Shown piece after piece: positions 45,115 through 57,300 of a DNA stretch of 64,000 nt; within the stretch, counting starts at the first letter, position 1, and the number at the start of each line of letters is the position of its first letter. The stretch comes from Cristatella mucedo (taxonomy: Eukaryota; Bryozoa; Phylactolaemata; Cristatellidae), in assembly GCA_009760855.2 (NCBI GenBank), contig WPIO01000107.1, positions 559,001 to 623,000 of the forward strand. The letters run 5' to 3'. A model generated the notes under the pieces. It did no database searches and had not been told where the DNA came from. It saw only the letters and a program-made list of their open reading frames with translations. A program made the translations under genes and the position numbers.

Positions 45115-46670
45115 TGCTCGCTAAGAGATTGTCACGCACTACGTATGTACACGCGCTTATGTGTGGACGTGTGCTTGCAGGCATGTGTATATATCAATGA
45201 ATTGATGTGCTAGCTTACGTGGCTATCTTAATAATATTATTACACTTGATAAAGCACCTTTGGAGAACTCGGATCTTTTTCTAGGCGCTCTACATGTGCT
45301 GCAAAGTAAACATGATAGATAGGTTATTGGTGGCATGCTCAATAAACATTAAGAATAGCATGGTTAGGGGTAACATGCATAGGGTAACCATGCAAGTGTG
45401 GTTAGTAGCAGTGTGCAACAGTGTCAGCACGCATAAGTACAGAATGGTCAAATCACCGGGACCCACTAAATGTGTAATAAATAGGGGCATTTTTAATTTA
45501 CTTTCAAATGTGGTCACGTTAGGTGATGTGACGAAAGTCAGGAGTGAATTCCAGCCTGTGAGAACATACGAATTAAATGCAGTCTCAAATAGATTTAAGG
45601 CTTGTACGCGGTATAGGTGAACAGTTAGATGTCGAAAAGTGATGCGATGCTCAGACAGGTGATGCAGTAGATCTGATAGGTAGACTGGAGCCAAAAAGTG
45701 TAGGGACCTAAAAGTGAGCGACAAGACCTTGAAGTCGTTCCGTTGCTTGACTGTCAGCCAGTGAAGGTTGGCGAGAAGTGGTGTGACGTGGCAACTGCGC
45801 CGCTCACGACGGACAGGGCTATCTGTAGATTGTTGCACCAGCTGTAGCCTGTTGGCTCATTGCCTCCACTCCAGCTTCCCACACTGGAAATCTGGAAATA
45901 CTTATCTCCTATGGCAAATTTTCTCAGGTGAAGGTCAAGAGCACTTTTAAGACGCAAAATGAGCGAGCCAAGTAGGTTTTTTTAATTTGTTCACACATTT
46001 TTCATGTGCACCTATCAAGCCAATTGGTCTGCATGAGCCTAGAGCTCCCTTGACCCCACGCTTGAAAATCCCGGCTCCTCTCCTGAGCTTGTTGGGTGGC
46101 ATGGCGTCAACTTCAACGCGTCGATCTCGAAAGCCGAAATCATCTCTTTACCTAACCGTTATCGAGATGCAGGAGTGACCATCTGGGTTGGAAAATACGT
46201 CAAAGCTGAGAGAGCTTGTGTCGGCTACGCCCGAGATGGTGATAAATATCCATGCACGGCAGTCTGAACAGGCATTAGCACGTTTTAAACCTGAAAAGAC
46301 GCAGAAAGGTTGTCGCTTCTGGTTTCACCTCGTAAAAGCTATCGACGCCATTATTCTCATGAACTTTTGGGTGGGCCTAAGTCACGGTCAAGTTAACAGC
46401 ACTAAAAGTAGATATTAGATTGAACCTACAACTACAAGCCACGGTGGTGGCTAGGTGATATCCAGAAATAAAATAAAAGAAAAGAAAAGAAAAGAAAGGA
46501 AAAGAAAAGATAGTTCTCGGAGGGTGCTTTATCAAGTGTAATAATATTATTAAGACAGCTACGTAAGTAAGCACATCAATTCATTGATATACACGCATGC
46601 CCACAAGCACACGTCCACACATACGCACGTGTACATACATAGTGTGTGACAATCTCTTACAGCGAGCGCA
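45115..46670 (+). mobile_element. Long inverted repeat element with L2 inside
   Basis: The left arm 45,115-45,275 and right arm 46,510-46,670 are reverse complements over about 160 bp with few differences (for example GAGATTGTCAC, GTGTGGACGTGTGCTTG, ATCAATGAATTGATGTGC). The inner end of each arm is an L2-A tail (CACTTGATAAAGC). Inside are an antisense L2-A fragment and an unknown stretch with frames at 45,987-46,178 and 46,188-46,418. Confidence 0.7.
45236..45850 (-). mobile_element. L2-A LINE 3' fragment inside the inverted repeat
   Basis: An open antisense run of 182 codons carries CHVTPLLANLHWLTVKQRND and later LTGWNSLLTFV, the L2-A C-terminal block, running on into the 3' UTR. Confidence 0.8.
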
Positions 46671-48820
46671 CACGGCTTCGAGCTGGTGTGGGTGGCCAAA
46701 GGAATACCCCAAGTTGAACAAAGCATCATTGCGATCAGTCTGCCAGGATTGGGGTATTAAAAAAGGTCAACACGCACCAGAGCATATTTGGCAGAATATT
46801 AGTTAGGTGTCTCATCGCATGTGCAAGCTGGCTTAGTGAGTCCGTGTGGATCGACTCGCTGGCACTAATGGCCAAGCTGCTCTGTGTAGCTGTAGTGATT
46901 TAACAGGGTGAGATTAAAGCTTTTATGGCGACCAGCTTTGGCAGCCTGACGAAAGGGGTGAGTCAATCGAGATGCAACACTGTTAATTTTAATGAAATGA
47001 ATTTCATCACCTGTATATTCCTTTGAAAAAGTTACTCTTATGATTTCAAGCTAAGAAATGAAATAGTATGCTTGCCTCAAAAACACATTTAGCTACTGCT
47101 TAATTGACAGCTTAGATGTTTTCTTCTGGACTTCGTTATATCCTAAACACTGGCGAAGCTCCGTCCGAAGTTTTGCAATGGGCCCATCGTCAGATTTGAC
47201 CAGATCCTCTTTTGCACTAGTTAGGTTGTGATCCTAAAGCAGAGCAATTAAGCACAGTTTGTAATAAAATAGCAGTTGCATATCTATTTAGGAGCTTCTC
47301 TTATTGCAACCAATTCTCGAGTTGCATTTCCTGCAAGAAACAGCAATCCTTCAAATAGCTAGCGCTTTTAAGCTAAAATCTTGAGAAGAAAAGACTACTA
47401 TTATAACAAACCAAAAAAATACTTCAATACTAATAAATTGGTGCAGATTGTGTAATACATTCGTCTTTCAATTTGTGTGCCCACCAATGCAATAGCTTTA
47501 AAATTGTTCGAAGGATTTTTTATTAAGATGGCTTATTTTTCCATCTTCAGGCAATGGCTCCACTTTTGTTGAGCTAGTTTGATGACTAGTTATGATTTGT
47601 TTGTGGCTGTTTTACTGCATCATTCTCATGTTATTCGTGCTTTTGTTAACCTTCTTACCAATACCTATGACTGAATACTGTATGGGTTGGACTTGAATTC
47701 GAACCTTAAGGCCCATGCAAGAAAATGTTGCAGGCTTAAAAATGTGCATATTTAATTCTACAAGCAAAATATTTGTAAGTCTTTTCCTAATTAGGCTCTA
47801 CATCAAATATTCTAAATATGATTTCGAATATAATATTTTTTAATTGAATAAAAGAAAATGTCAACAGTTATTATTTTGCTATTAATAAAATGCTATATTC
47901 TAACTTGTAGCGTAACTGCCAAAATAATAAAAAGACCAATTTATTTTCATAGGCCTTCTAATGTACGCTCATTTATTTGAATTACTCTCGTCTAAATTTC
48001 CAGTAGTGGTTGGTAATTACTGTTACGTAATTGTGAACTGAGTGCAAGCATTCATGCGATCAAACTAAATTCATATTGCCTACTCTGTCTTTTTCTTTTA
48101 GTCTAAAGTTCAACTCCGAGTGATAATAAACTGATCATCTTCAAATGAACTTAATTGGTGATTAATTAAAAAAACTTGCTATGTGAATGATTATGAATTA
48201 TAATGGTAGCATGTGCGATATTTCCACAGATTTCTCGTTCTTTCCAGATGTTTCTACCGTGAGCACAGCTGATATTCACTCTGGATTTTGGGAGCATTCC
48301 ATAGCTTTGCAGGGCTGCTTCTTTTTTTTAACTCGGTAAAACTCAACCAATACCCTATGTGCGTGCTTTTGCATGCTCTGTAGGTATTTAAAACTAAGTA
48401 GTGATTTTTTTTCGGCTATTTGTAAAGTACCAGTGCAAGCTCTCCTATCGTTCTACGCCAATGACACATTCTTCAATCAAGTGTATTCTAAAACATACGT
48501 TTTCAATTTGTTGATGAGCAGCCACCCATTAGTGGCAGCTGCGTTTGGTCTTACGTGAGGTTCAAAGGAAGCATGATCGGTTCTCCTGCTTCGGAGTCGA
48601 TAATCGGTGGCACAAGCAGACACGCAATAGCAGCAAGAGGATGCCTCTCTAGCTGTATTGTGGAGCCCATAGTCCGTGTTCAATTCACAAGAATCTTGAG
48701 ACTTACCCTCACGTTTACTAATGAAATACACTTACATTACACCTCCTCATAATAAAGTCCAATCGCTGCCTGTCACGTAGCATATTGACTTGAATGCATT
48801 GCTTTTTCTCATATTTAGGC
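46671..48820 (+). other. No gene seen
   Basis: AT-rich sequence. Only short frames, no repeats that I recognise. Confidence 0.4.
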
Positions 48821-49086
48821 CTTCATCTGTTCACACTACCTTAACAGCTTACACGCTCGACGAGTTTGCACCTCTGACAAAGCGCACTGTGCGCCCCCGC
48901 CCAGACGGCCTATGGTTTACCACAGACATTAAACTAGCCAAGTCTACTAAACGAAAGCTTGAAAAGGCATACAAAATATCCGGACTAACTCTCTATCGAC
49001 AGGCATATGAGGACTACTGTAGGTCGTACCAATCGATCCTAGCAAAGGCCAAGTCTAGCTTCTATAGAAACATTGTTGCATCATAG

Positions 49087-50148
49087 ATGCACAATCCCAA
49101 AATGCTGATGTCGACAATAAACCATCTCCTCAACCGTTCCCTGGTTAGCTCCTTACCTGATGATCCTTGCGATGATCTAGCCGATCGCTTCTCTCGATTC
49201 TTTGTGCAGAAGATAGACAAGATCAGGGAATCCATCCCTGCGATGACAACCTTCCCACTAGAATGCTGTTCCTCGGTTCCTGGCTGCACCTCAATGTCTG
49301 CATTAAAGTGGGTCACTAGTGATCTAGTCCGAAAGTTCGTATCTCAATCAAAGAAGACAACAAGTCCTCTGGACCCTATTCCTACTGTCCTGATCCTACG
49401 TTGCATTGATCTGCTGCTGCCATGCATAACTAACATCATTAATATGTCATTAGCCTCAGGTCAGGTTCCAGCACCTTTCAAAAAAGCTGTAGTCAGGCCA
49501 CTTCTCAAGAAAGCTACACTAGACCAAGAGAACTTAAGCAACTACCGCCCAGTCTCCCTTCTACCATTCCTATCAAAGACACTGAAACGGGTCGTGGCAG
49601 ACCAGCTGAACTCCTATATCGAAACCTCACACCTTGCTAGTAAGTTCCAGTCTGGCTTTAGAGCTAATCACTCCACAGAGTCAGAATTGCTTCGGGTATA
49701 CAACGACCTACTTAGGAATGCAGACATGGGTAGAGTGTCTCTTCTTGTTTTGCTTGATCTTTCGGCAGCTTTTGATACCATCGATCACAAAGTACTTCTA
49801 GAGCGCCTCTCATCTCGCCTGGGCATCACTGGCACTGCTCGGCAGTGGTTCAGGTCCTATCTCAGTGGGAGACTCCAGAGTATTGACGTGAATGGACAAA
49901 GGTCATCTGAAGTACCTCTAAATTATGGAGTACCTCAGGGCTCCGTGCTAGGTCCGGTTCTTTTCACGTTTTATACTCTCCCTCTTGCTGATGTGATTGC
50001 CAAGCACAATCTAGGCTTTCACTTCTATGCAGATGACACTCAGTTGTACCTTTGCTTTGATCCCTCCCAGCCTTCGAGCACCTCAAATTCTCTCAACTCG
50101 CTGCATGCATTGATGACATCCGCACATGGATGGCAGAAAATTTTCTAA
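49087..50148 (+). pseudogene. L2-A reverse transcriptase, N-terminal part
   Basis: 353 codons with RT motifs in order: NYRPVSLLPFLSKTLKRV, FRANHSTESELLRV, LLDLSAAFDTIDHKVLLERL, GVPQGSVLGPVLF and the catalytic YADD at 50,026-50,037. The frame continues upstream through a TAG at 49,084 to about 48,826. Homology leaves this frame near 50,107, after which the last residues are out of frame. It cannot make a working enzyme as it stands. Confidence 0.85.
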
Positions 50149-50885
50149 AACTAAACAATGATAAAACTAACTTACTAATTATGGGCAAACCCAGTGTGCT
50201 TCAGAGATTGGAAAGGTTGTCTCTCAAAATTGGCTCTGCCAGCATATGTTCAGTTGAATCAGCTCGAAATCTAGGTGTCATATTCCAAAGCGACCTCCCT
50301 TTAGACGACCACATCAGCTCCACAGTCAAATCTGCCTATTTTCAACTTCATAACATTGCTAAAATTAGGGCTTGTTTAGATAAGGATACCACGTCTAAGT
50401 TGGTCCATGCATTCGTGACATCCCGTCTCGACTTCTGCAACTCAGTGCTTACTGGCCTACCAGCATGTGCGATCAGGCGATTGCAGCTGGTGCAAAACTC
50501 TGCAGCTAGGCTTGTCTGTCGTGAGCGTCGCAGTTGCCACATTACTCCACTTCACACCGACCTGCACTGGCTACCAGTGAGGCAACGAATTGACTTCAAG
50601 GTTTTGTCGCTCACTTTTAGGTCCCTTCATTCTATGGCTCCAGCCTATCTTTCAGATATACTACCCCATCAGGCCAAGCATCGTACCATACGCTTTTCGG
50701 AATCCAACAGTCTGGAAATACCTCGTACAAAGCTTAAATCCTTTGAAGACCGTGCATTCAGCTCGTATGCTCCCAAAGCCTGGAACTCCCTCCCGACCTG
50801 CGTCAGAACATCCCATGACCTGACCACATTTAAAAAAAACTTAAAAACACACCTATTCAGGACAGCATTTAGTGGGTCCCTGTGA
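50130..50885 (+). pseudogene. L2-A ORF2, C-terminal part
   Basis: 251 codons in the +2 frame relative to the RT part, starting MAENFLKLNNDKTNLLIMG and containing the conserved block RRSCHITPLHTDLHWLPV and FSSYAPKAWNSLPTCVRT, ending FRTAFSGSL. Homology in this frame begins a little upstream (IDDIRTW at about 50,110), which locates the one-base lesion. Confidence 0.85.
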
Positions 50886-51199
50886 TTCGTCCTTGATGTG
50901 CCTATGCGTGCTGACACTGTGCATGCTGCCACTAACCACATTTGCATGCTGACCCTGTGCATGTCACCCCTAACCATATTATTCATTTTGTTTGTTTTTC
51001 AAGCATGATTTTACTTACCATTCAATTGCATATCACTTTGCAGCAAATGTAAAGCGCCTAGAAAGAGATTAAGTTCTCTGAGGGCGCTTGATCAAGTGCA
51101 ATATTATTATTATTATTATTATTAGCTATATAGCTTCCGTTATGGATTGGTACAATAGCACCTGCTACACCAACTGAAGCATGTTAGGTGTGCCACGCA

Positions 51200-51260
51200 T
51201 CCCTCTGAAATCCGGTAAAGACCGTGCCTATAGTTCGTACAGACTTTTAAAACCTTGAAA
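51200..51260 (+). mobile_element. Small L2-A remnant
   Basis: GACCGTGCCTATAGTTCGTAC matches the DRAFSSY region of L2-A. Confidence 0.45.
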
Positions 51261-51884
51261 CTGAACGTAAAGCCTTGAACTAACTTCTGACCGCTGCCGC
51301 TAATCGATAAAATATAATATAATCAAAAAGACGCCCGCTCCTTTAAGCATCGGCTAGGTCTACATAAACTAATCTGCACTGCAGATCGTTGCTGCAGCTT
51401 CGAGTGTGGTTGCTAGCGAGATGTTTTTAATTCTATTATATATTTCTAAATAATGTAATTATAATCCTATGCTCAGGAGAATGCAGTACTGTGGTTAATC
51501 CCTAGGGCGGTAGGTAAATACTTCTCCGTAAAGTTTCTAGAAAGAGAGTAATTTTTCACGTTGGTATGCAACTGCTTTGGCTAAAATGTCTCAGAAAACC
51601 CGGAATTATGTACTCGGCATTGACCTCCAGGTGCAGCTAGAGTAAATTCAATGCTTTAGCTGTACCAATGGCTACTATGTGTATTATTTGAAAAATGTTA
51701 ATGTTCTAAGAGTGTTATTACAACACTGCACTAGTAATAAAGGTGAAAATGCAGAGGCTTACAATTTTGTAGTATTTCTTGCAGATACCATTTAAAATGT
51801 CAAAATACACGTTAAAAAGTGTATACGAGCGCCATTATTATTCTTCATTTACCATATCAACCAAGGTCTGCTTAAAGCCCTTAC
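51261..51884 (+). other. No gene seen
   Basis: AT-rich. If the - strand exon at 51,885 continues, a following exon should lie in or beyond this stretch, but none was recognised. Confidence 0.35.
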
Positions 51885-52073
51885 CTCAGAAATATTTTCA
51901 ATTTTGATATTATTGGTCCGGAAGTCCGCAGAGGTTTGGTCTGTCGCAGATATTTGTTGCGATCCTGATTCGCTGTCGTTTATTCCTTCTAGGAACTTTA
52001 GCTTTAACTTAGCGATTCTTGCTCTGTGAGCAGCCATTATTTCCTCTACTGGCCTGATCGTTGCAACAGCTGT
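51885..52073 (-). CDS. Basic 189-nt exon, paralogue of 31,881-32,069
   Basis: On the - strand, an AACTTCAG acceptor, 63 codons, GAG|GTAAGG donor, phase 0-0. The core MAAHRARIAKLKLKFLEGI matches LAAHRARVTKLKMKFLAGI of the + strand gene, and both length and phase are the same. The polar tail (SESGSQQISATDQTSADF) has diverged. It lies about 1.9 kb downstream of the last PDZ exon on the same strand. The PDZ exon ends in phase 1, so a linking exon would be needed, and 53,664-53,716 is a possible one. Otherwise it belongs to a separate gene. Confidence 0.6.
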
Positions 52074-53200
52074 CTGAAGTTAAGAATCGGACAGTCCGTC
52101 ATGCCCAATTCAAATTCAAGCCTAAACAAGCGATAGACTGCAAAGCTGCACACGTTAGAATAGTAACTGAGCACTCGCAGGGAATGCTCGTAGGGACTGC
52201 TCACCCTGTTCCATTATTCAAAATTCTATACAATTGAACTTGCTCTGCTGTCAAAAATCTAATTTGGTTAATTTTGTTAGTTGGTTGGTTGGTTAATATC
52301 TAGGTTGGCGTGAAGAAACAATGTATCTATCTTGATTCTTTGCACTTGTTAAACCAATTAGTACTATTTAGCAACGACAATTATATGCAATACATTTCCA
52401 AATTTATATATACAGTGAAACGATGAAACCACCTTAGGTGAAATACCTACAGTTTTTTCGTTACATGATGTTTGTGATATTTGAGGTATTTATAAGAGCC
52501 CATACTCTTCATAAATAGTTCATCATCTAAGTAATAAAGTACCCAAATTTCGTACTTTGGTATTTAATGGAAATCTTTATTTTTGCAGTCATTTCTACAA
52601 ATCTGGGCGTACAAGTATCTCCTCGAGTTTTTTTATTGTTTTTGTAATAAAAAAAAATGTGATTTGTTTGGCTTGCTTGTGCGATTACGTATTATGTTAC
52701 ATTACCTTGCATATTGCGTAGTGTCGATTATTGCTTCTCTGAAAGGATTTGCAAAGCATTTGTATGGAGATTAAGTTATAGTAATGCCCCAACATAGACA
52801 GCTAGTAATAAATAACACCATTATTACGTAAATGGCCATGCTGTCAAAACTTCGCATATCAATCGGTGGTAGGTATTTGTTGCCGTATCTCATTTAATTA
52901 AGGGGATTCTATCTGAGCTCTCGTGCACTTCTTTTAAGAGAGAGTTGATTTCTGGTCATGATATATGATCGGCAACACAAAACGTTGATAAGACTAAATT
53001 GGCATACATGCACAGCAGCGATCAATGGCGACTTATTACCTTGGAGGTATCCATCGAAGCTCGGCAGGGTACAGGTAGCTTGCTGTCAATGCCACCATTC
53101 TCTACACATTGAAAAACTAAAACACGATGGAAGAGCAATGCTTTAGCAAATAGTTCTGTTTATTGAAATATTCTACGCTCTAAGCAAAACGTCTTTTAAT
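52074..53200 (+). other. No gene seen
   Basis: AT-rich, only small frames on either strand. Confidence 0.35.
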
Positions 53201-53218
53201 GCTTTTAATGCTCTTAGA

Positions 53219-53503
53219 ATGCAACTGAGGGGAAACCCGGTAGGATTAGGGCGTCTTTGCTTATTGCATAAGACATTGAAAATCCCTCTGGTACTGAACA
53301 TTCATGAACTTAGGACTGTGCTGCCCGTTCGTGAAAGGAAACTGATGGAGAAGCCGGTAGAATTAGGACTTTATTGTTTACTACATAAGACATTTAAAAT
53401 GCCCCAGGTACTGAAAATCCACGAATTACAGAATGTGCTGTCCGTTACAGGTGGAAAAAAGTATCGTAACTTGTTCTATCAACAACGTAGGTACAATGCA
53501 TGA
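53219..53503 (+). repeat. Open frame made of a two-copy 117-bp repeat
   Basis: 94 codons. Residues 7-45 and 46-84 are imperfect copies (PVGLGRLCLLHKTLKIPLVL against PVELGLYCLLHKTFKMPQVL). Both copies stay in frame although they differ at many bases, which hints at coding. No family is recognised, and it is unclear whether it belongs to a + strand gene. Confidence 0.4.
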
Positions 53504-53663
53504 CCATAAATCCGTTAAGGCCTCATCGGTGCAAACATTTTGCACACAACTTTGAATGAATTATATTTGAAATAATCCCGTAGATAAGCTTCTAGATTTT
53601 AGTCTCTTGCTTAATTTTAGTAATATCCCCAACTCGTATTTACGCCAATTGCGCCTATCGTAC

Positions 53664-53716
53664 CGTATCAACTAACTCAATTTGCATCAGCCACTGATGA
53701 AATCCAATCTGCTTTG
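53664..53716 (-). CDS. Possible 53-nt linking exon (tentative)
   Basis: The - strand has GTGTTGTCAG| then KQIGFHQWLMQIELVDT and ACG|GTACGA. It would enter in phase 1 and leave in phase 0, which is what is needed to join the PDZ exon (53,926) to the 189-nt exon. Short and unsupported by homology. Confidence 0.2.
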
Positions 53717-53925
53717 CTGACAACACAGTGTTTTTCTCTGCTAAGCACTTCACAAGGGAGTAATTGAATGCGGATCTGGCATATAGCCACGTAGTGGGCT
53801 TTTAGTTGAGTCTTTAAACAGGACCTGGCAGGATATTTGGTAAGTCTTCCTTTAAAGTTGCCTACATGTAGCTAAATTTGAGAAAGGTAAGGAAACCCAT
53901 TAACGATCGAAAAATTCAGTTGTAC

Positions 53926-54369
53926 CTCTGTCTGCTTTACTACTCTGACCATCTATTTGAACTTCAACGGGCATGCTTGAGAATTGTGGCACATCGAGCA
54001 GCTTGTGTTGGCTTTTGAAATACGCGTCCGTTTGCTCATCAATAACTAGTAGGCAGGCGATGTCTCCGGATGAAGTAATCTTCTTTACGACCTGATCGTG
54101 GTGCAAGTTGCAGATTGGAGTACCGTTGACTTCTAGTAGCCTATCACCGTTTCTGAGTCCAGAGTAAGCAGCAGAGTTATTTTCAGCCACATCACAGATA
54201 TATCGCTCCTGTTTTCCTCTGTGCGTATGCAATGCGAACCCAAAGCCATCGGCATCCGGCCGTCTGTGAAGAATGCAGAGACGAATGCCACTGTCGACGC
54301 TCTCCATGTCCTGGTCGCAGCTTTTGATGAGTTCTTCGGCTGTATTTTCTAAATGCTGTTCGGCAGATA
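53926..54369 (-). CDS. PDZ3 exon
   Basis: CATTTTTAG acceptor, 444 nt, GAG|GTACAA donor, phase 1-1. A Glu-rich linker (SAEQHLENTAEELIKSCDQD) comes before the PDZ domain, with carboxylate-binding loop GFGF, then NNSAAYSGLRNGDRLLEVNG and CLLVIDEQTD. After the domain comes a linker with LLDVPQFSSMPVEV. Confidence 0.8.
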
Positions 54370-57300
54370 CTAAAAATGAAGTATTTGCCATTATCCAATA
54401 CTAAGCACAATTACTTACGCAAGAGATTTATCATATAAATCTTGCAGAGCTTCACTATTTTCTTTGTTTAGTGATGATATTGCTTATAAATTTTAAATCA
54501 GCTTAGCAATTGAAAAGTACTCTTGTTTTTCGCGTCTTCAGGTGACCCCTTGGTTACTGATTTGTCCCCGTTTAAGGGGCTCGCTTTTCACAACCAGGGT
54601 CATGAGTCACAGTCCTGCAGTGAGTTTACAGGCTCTGAATTAAAAGCATGTCTAAGCTTGTATTTCGTATAAGCAGTCTCGCAATATTTGTTTGAAAATC
54701 GGGAAGCTGTGAACTATCAATATGGATCGCAATTTTGGTCAACCTTCTCACTACAGCTGAAGTAACGTTTGATATTTAAGCTACCACAAGTGTCAGGAAT
54801 GCCTAACTCACTCTTGTAGTGCCTTTCCATGCACCGAATTGGGATTTTGTGTCGATGGGAAGGCATACAATTATATCGCCAGCATCAAAATACCCTTTAG
54901 CTGCAGCGTTAGCAAAATAATTTTCCTACTCAAAATAAAAAACGCACTACGTTCATATTGAACATTAGGCTAACTAAAAATATATTCAGGCACTTTTTAA
55001 TTAGCTATACGATTATAAATATAGGTTGGCTCTTGAGATGCACTGCGCAACAAGCGTAAAAAATCAAAGTGTTAGTATGCTTAAGCCAGCATAATAAAGT
55101 AATATGGAAGGCATGTGATTACCCCTCCTCCCGTTTTCAAGAACCTTAGGAAAAGGAGAGGAACCCAAAATTCGGAATTCGGATTCAAAAGAGCTAAATA
55201 ACCTAAAATACTCAAAGGTGAAAGCGTAGCTGTCGCTGGGCTTTATTATTGGGAGTCACTAATCATCAACGGGAAGGGCTTTTGTATCGCGTCTTAGATA
55301 TACGTAAGAAAAACTATAATAACAAATTTGATGATGCGCCTTCAGACAACTCAATCTCTGATTAGGCGCTTCACTACACATTCAATCATATCTGCAGAGT
55401 TTGGCACAAACTTTGCAAGCGCAATTATATATGTCAAAGGAAATTCAATAAGTTTGTACCATGAGTCTAAACGAGAACTTTAACACGTACGGACCAACTT
55501 GAATATGGTGTCAGTGCCTGAGCAGTGAACAAAATTGTTCAGTGTTTTTTGGTGGCAGCAGGTGAGGAAAGCGCGATTCTCGAATAATTAGAATACTCTA
55601 AATATGATTTCTTTATCGATGTAAGCCTTTATTGACAGTCGCTGTCCTACTTTCATCCCGAAGCGGACAGTACCTAGTTGCAGAAGTGTACAACGAAAGA
55701 AATTCTTTGGCTTTCAGAGCTTTAGTTGAGTTAATTGTTTAGTTAAGATGCCGCTGACATGTCAAAAACCCTAACATCTAGATTGATGTCAATTCTATAA
55801 GCACATGGAAATTTTAAAAAAAGTTAATTCAATAAAATTTACTGCGAAAAGTCTCTGTTCGTTGTGGGCATACCTTCCGCTGACTTTGCAGCAGGTTCAG
55901 ATGGCGTCAATTCTTCTGGGTCAATCTCCAACTGATAGCTGACAGTATCAAAGTAGCATTTGTCTAAAAATTGCGCATCAAGCCGGAAATATGTAAGACA
56001 GCAATTGATATCATACAACATTGACATAAAATAAGTAATGGATCGCTTAAGCTTAGTCACTCTGCAGGTCGGCATCTGGTAGGATACTACTTTACTCGCT
56101 CGGCAGAATCAGGTAATGTGGCCGGCAAGTGGTGAGACTTGCAGTCGTCATTGGCAAAGCTTATAAATTAATTTTTCTTCAATGCCATTGAGTAATATAG
56201 CTAGGCAGTCTGTAATCTCTTTTTTGTACTTACCTGATGGATTCTTATCAAACTTGTATTCACCAAACTCAGGCCAAACTTGGGAGGCATGAAATTTGTA
56301 AGGGTACCAATTGAGCCCAGTTTACGCTGCTCAAAGGTAGTAGATTATGTCGTTATATTTTTGAAGTTGTAGTTTCACAATAATAAGTTTTGGAGATTAA
56401 TCTTGCAGATAAAGTATGAGTCGCAATATCTACATTGTTATTACCGGCTTACAAGTAATTTCTGCTGACTCGCTAACGGCTACGCTGATATAAACGTATT
56501 GCAGAGGTTTCCGTATCTGTGCAGAGCTTTTCTCATTAGGTAGTAAGCACAGTGCTATTTCTAGTGCTAGCTATTACCGACGCCTAGTGAATCCTGATGA
56601 TGCCCTCAGCCAAGATTTCCATAAGGCCGCAATTAAGAGCACCAATACCGTAAGAAAAAGGTCCTCAACAGAAGCTTAAAAAATCTTAGTTTATTTAACA
56701 GCCTCATTTACAGAAAGGCAGACGACCTCCTTTGACTATCTTAACCACTGACAGTTGGCAATTAAGGATTGCCTAACTGCACGATTCGAACCAGCGATCT
56801 CGGTCGCAAAGAGCTAGCACCTTACCTCGTTTACTATAACGGCTAAGTCAGGAATCTAATCGACCACTTGGGAGGGTTTCGCGAGTCCAGTATCAACCGA
56901 GCACTACAGTAACTCTCGTAGAGTGCCCAGGGAACCACGAGACTACTGAACTGTGCAATGCCTTGATAAACGCTCCCGCTTCGTTCAACATCTTGAGCTT
57001 AACTAAGCACCTGCTAAATAACAAGAGAATGTATAAGCAAATATCAACTCCATTACTGTACGTACTGATGGCATTCGCAAATTGATGGCATTAGACATTC
57101 TTAAATTGAATTATGTTAAAAACCAGCTTCCTGTTTATGGTCAAGCCATTTGTGATTCAGGCATGAGAAAGGCTAACGCTTAAAATTGGCTCTGCCAGCA
57201 TATCTCCTGTTCAATCTGCAAAAAATCTAGGTGTTTCAAAGTGACCTTTTATTAGACTACCACGTCAGCTCCACACTCACCTCTGCCTACTGATAGCTAC

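Larger units (their letters stand above)
48826..51120 (+). mobile_element. L2-A LINE, best preserved copy (5'-truncated)
   Basis: Starts in the region between endonuclease and RT (AYTLDEFAPLTKRTVRPRP), so the endonuclease half is missing. It then carries a nearly complete RT and C-terminal region, the 3' UTR, the AAAGCGCC...GGGCGCTT hairpin and (ATT)n. Defects are one in-frame TAG at 49,084 and one frameshift near 50,107. The clade assignment rests on the order of RT motifs and the C-terminal block typical of L2 elements. It serves as the reference for the other L2-A fragments in the window. Confidence 0.85.
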
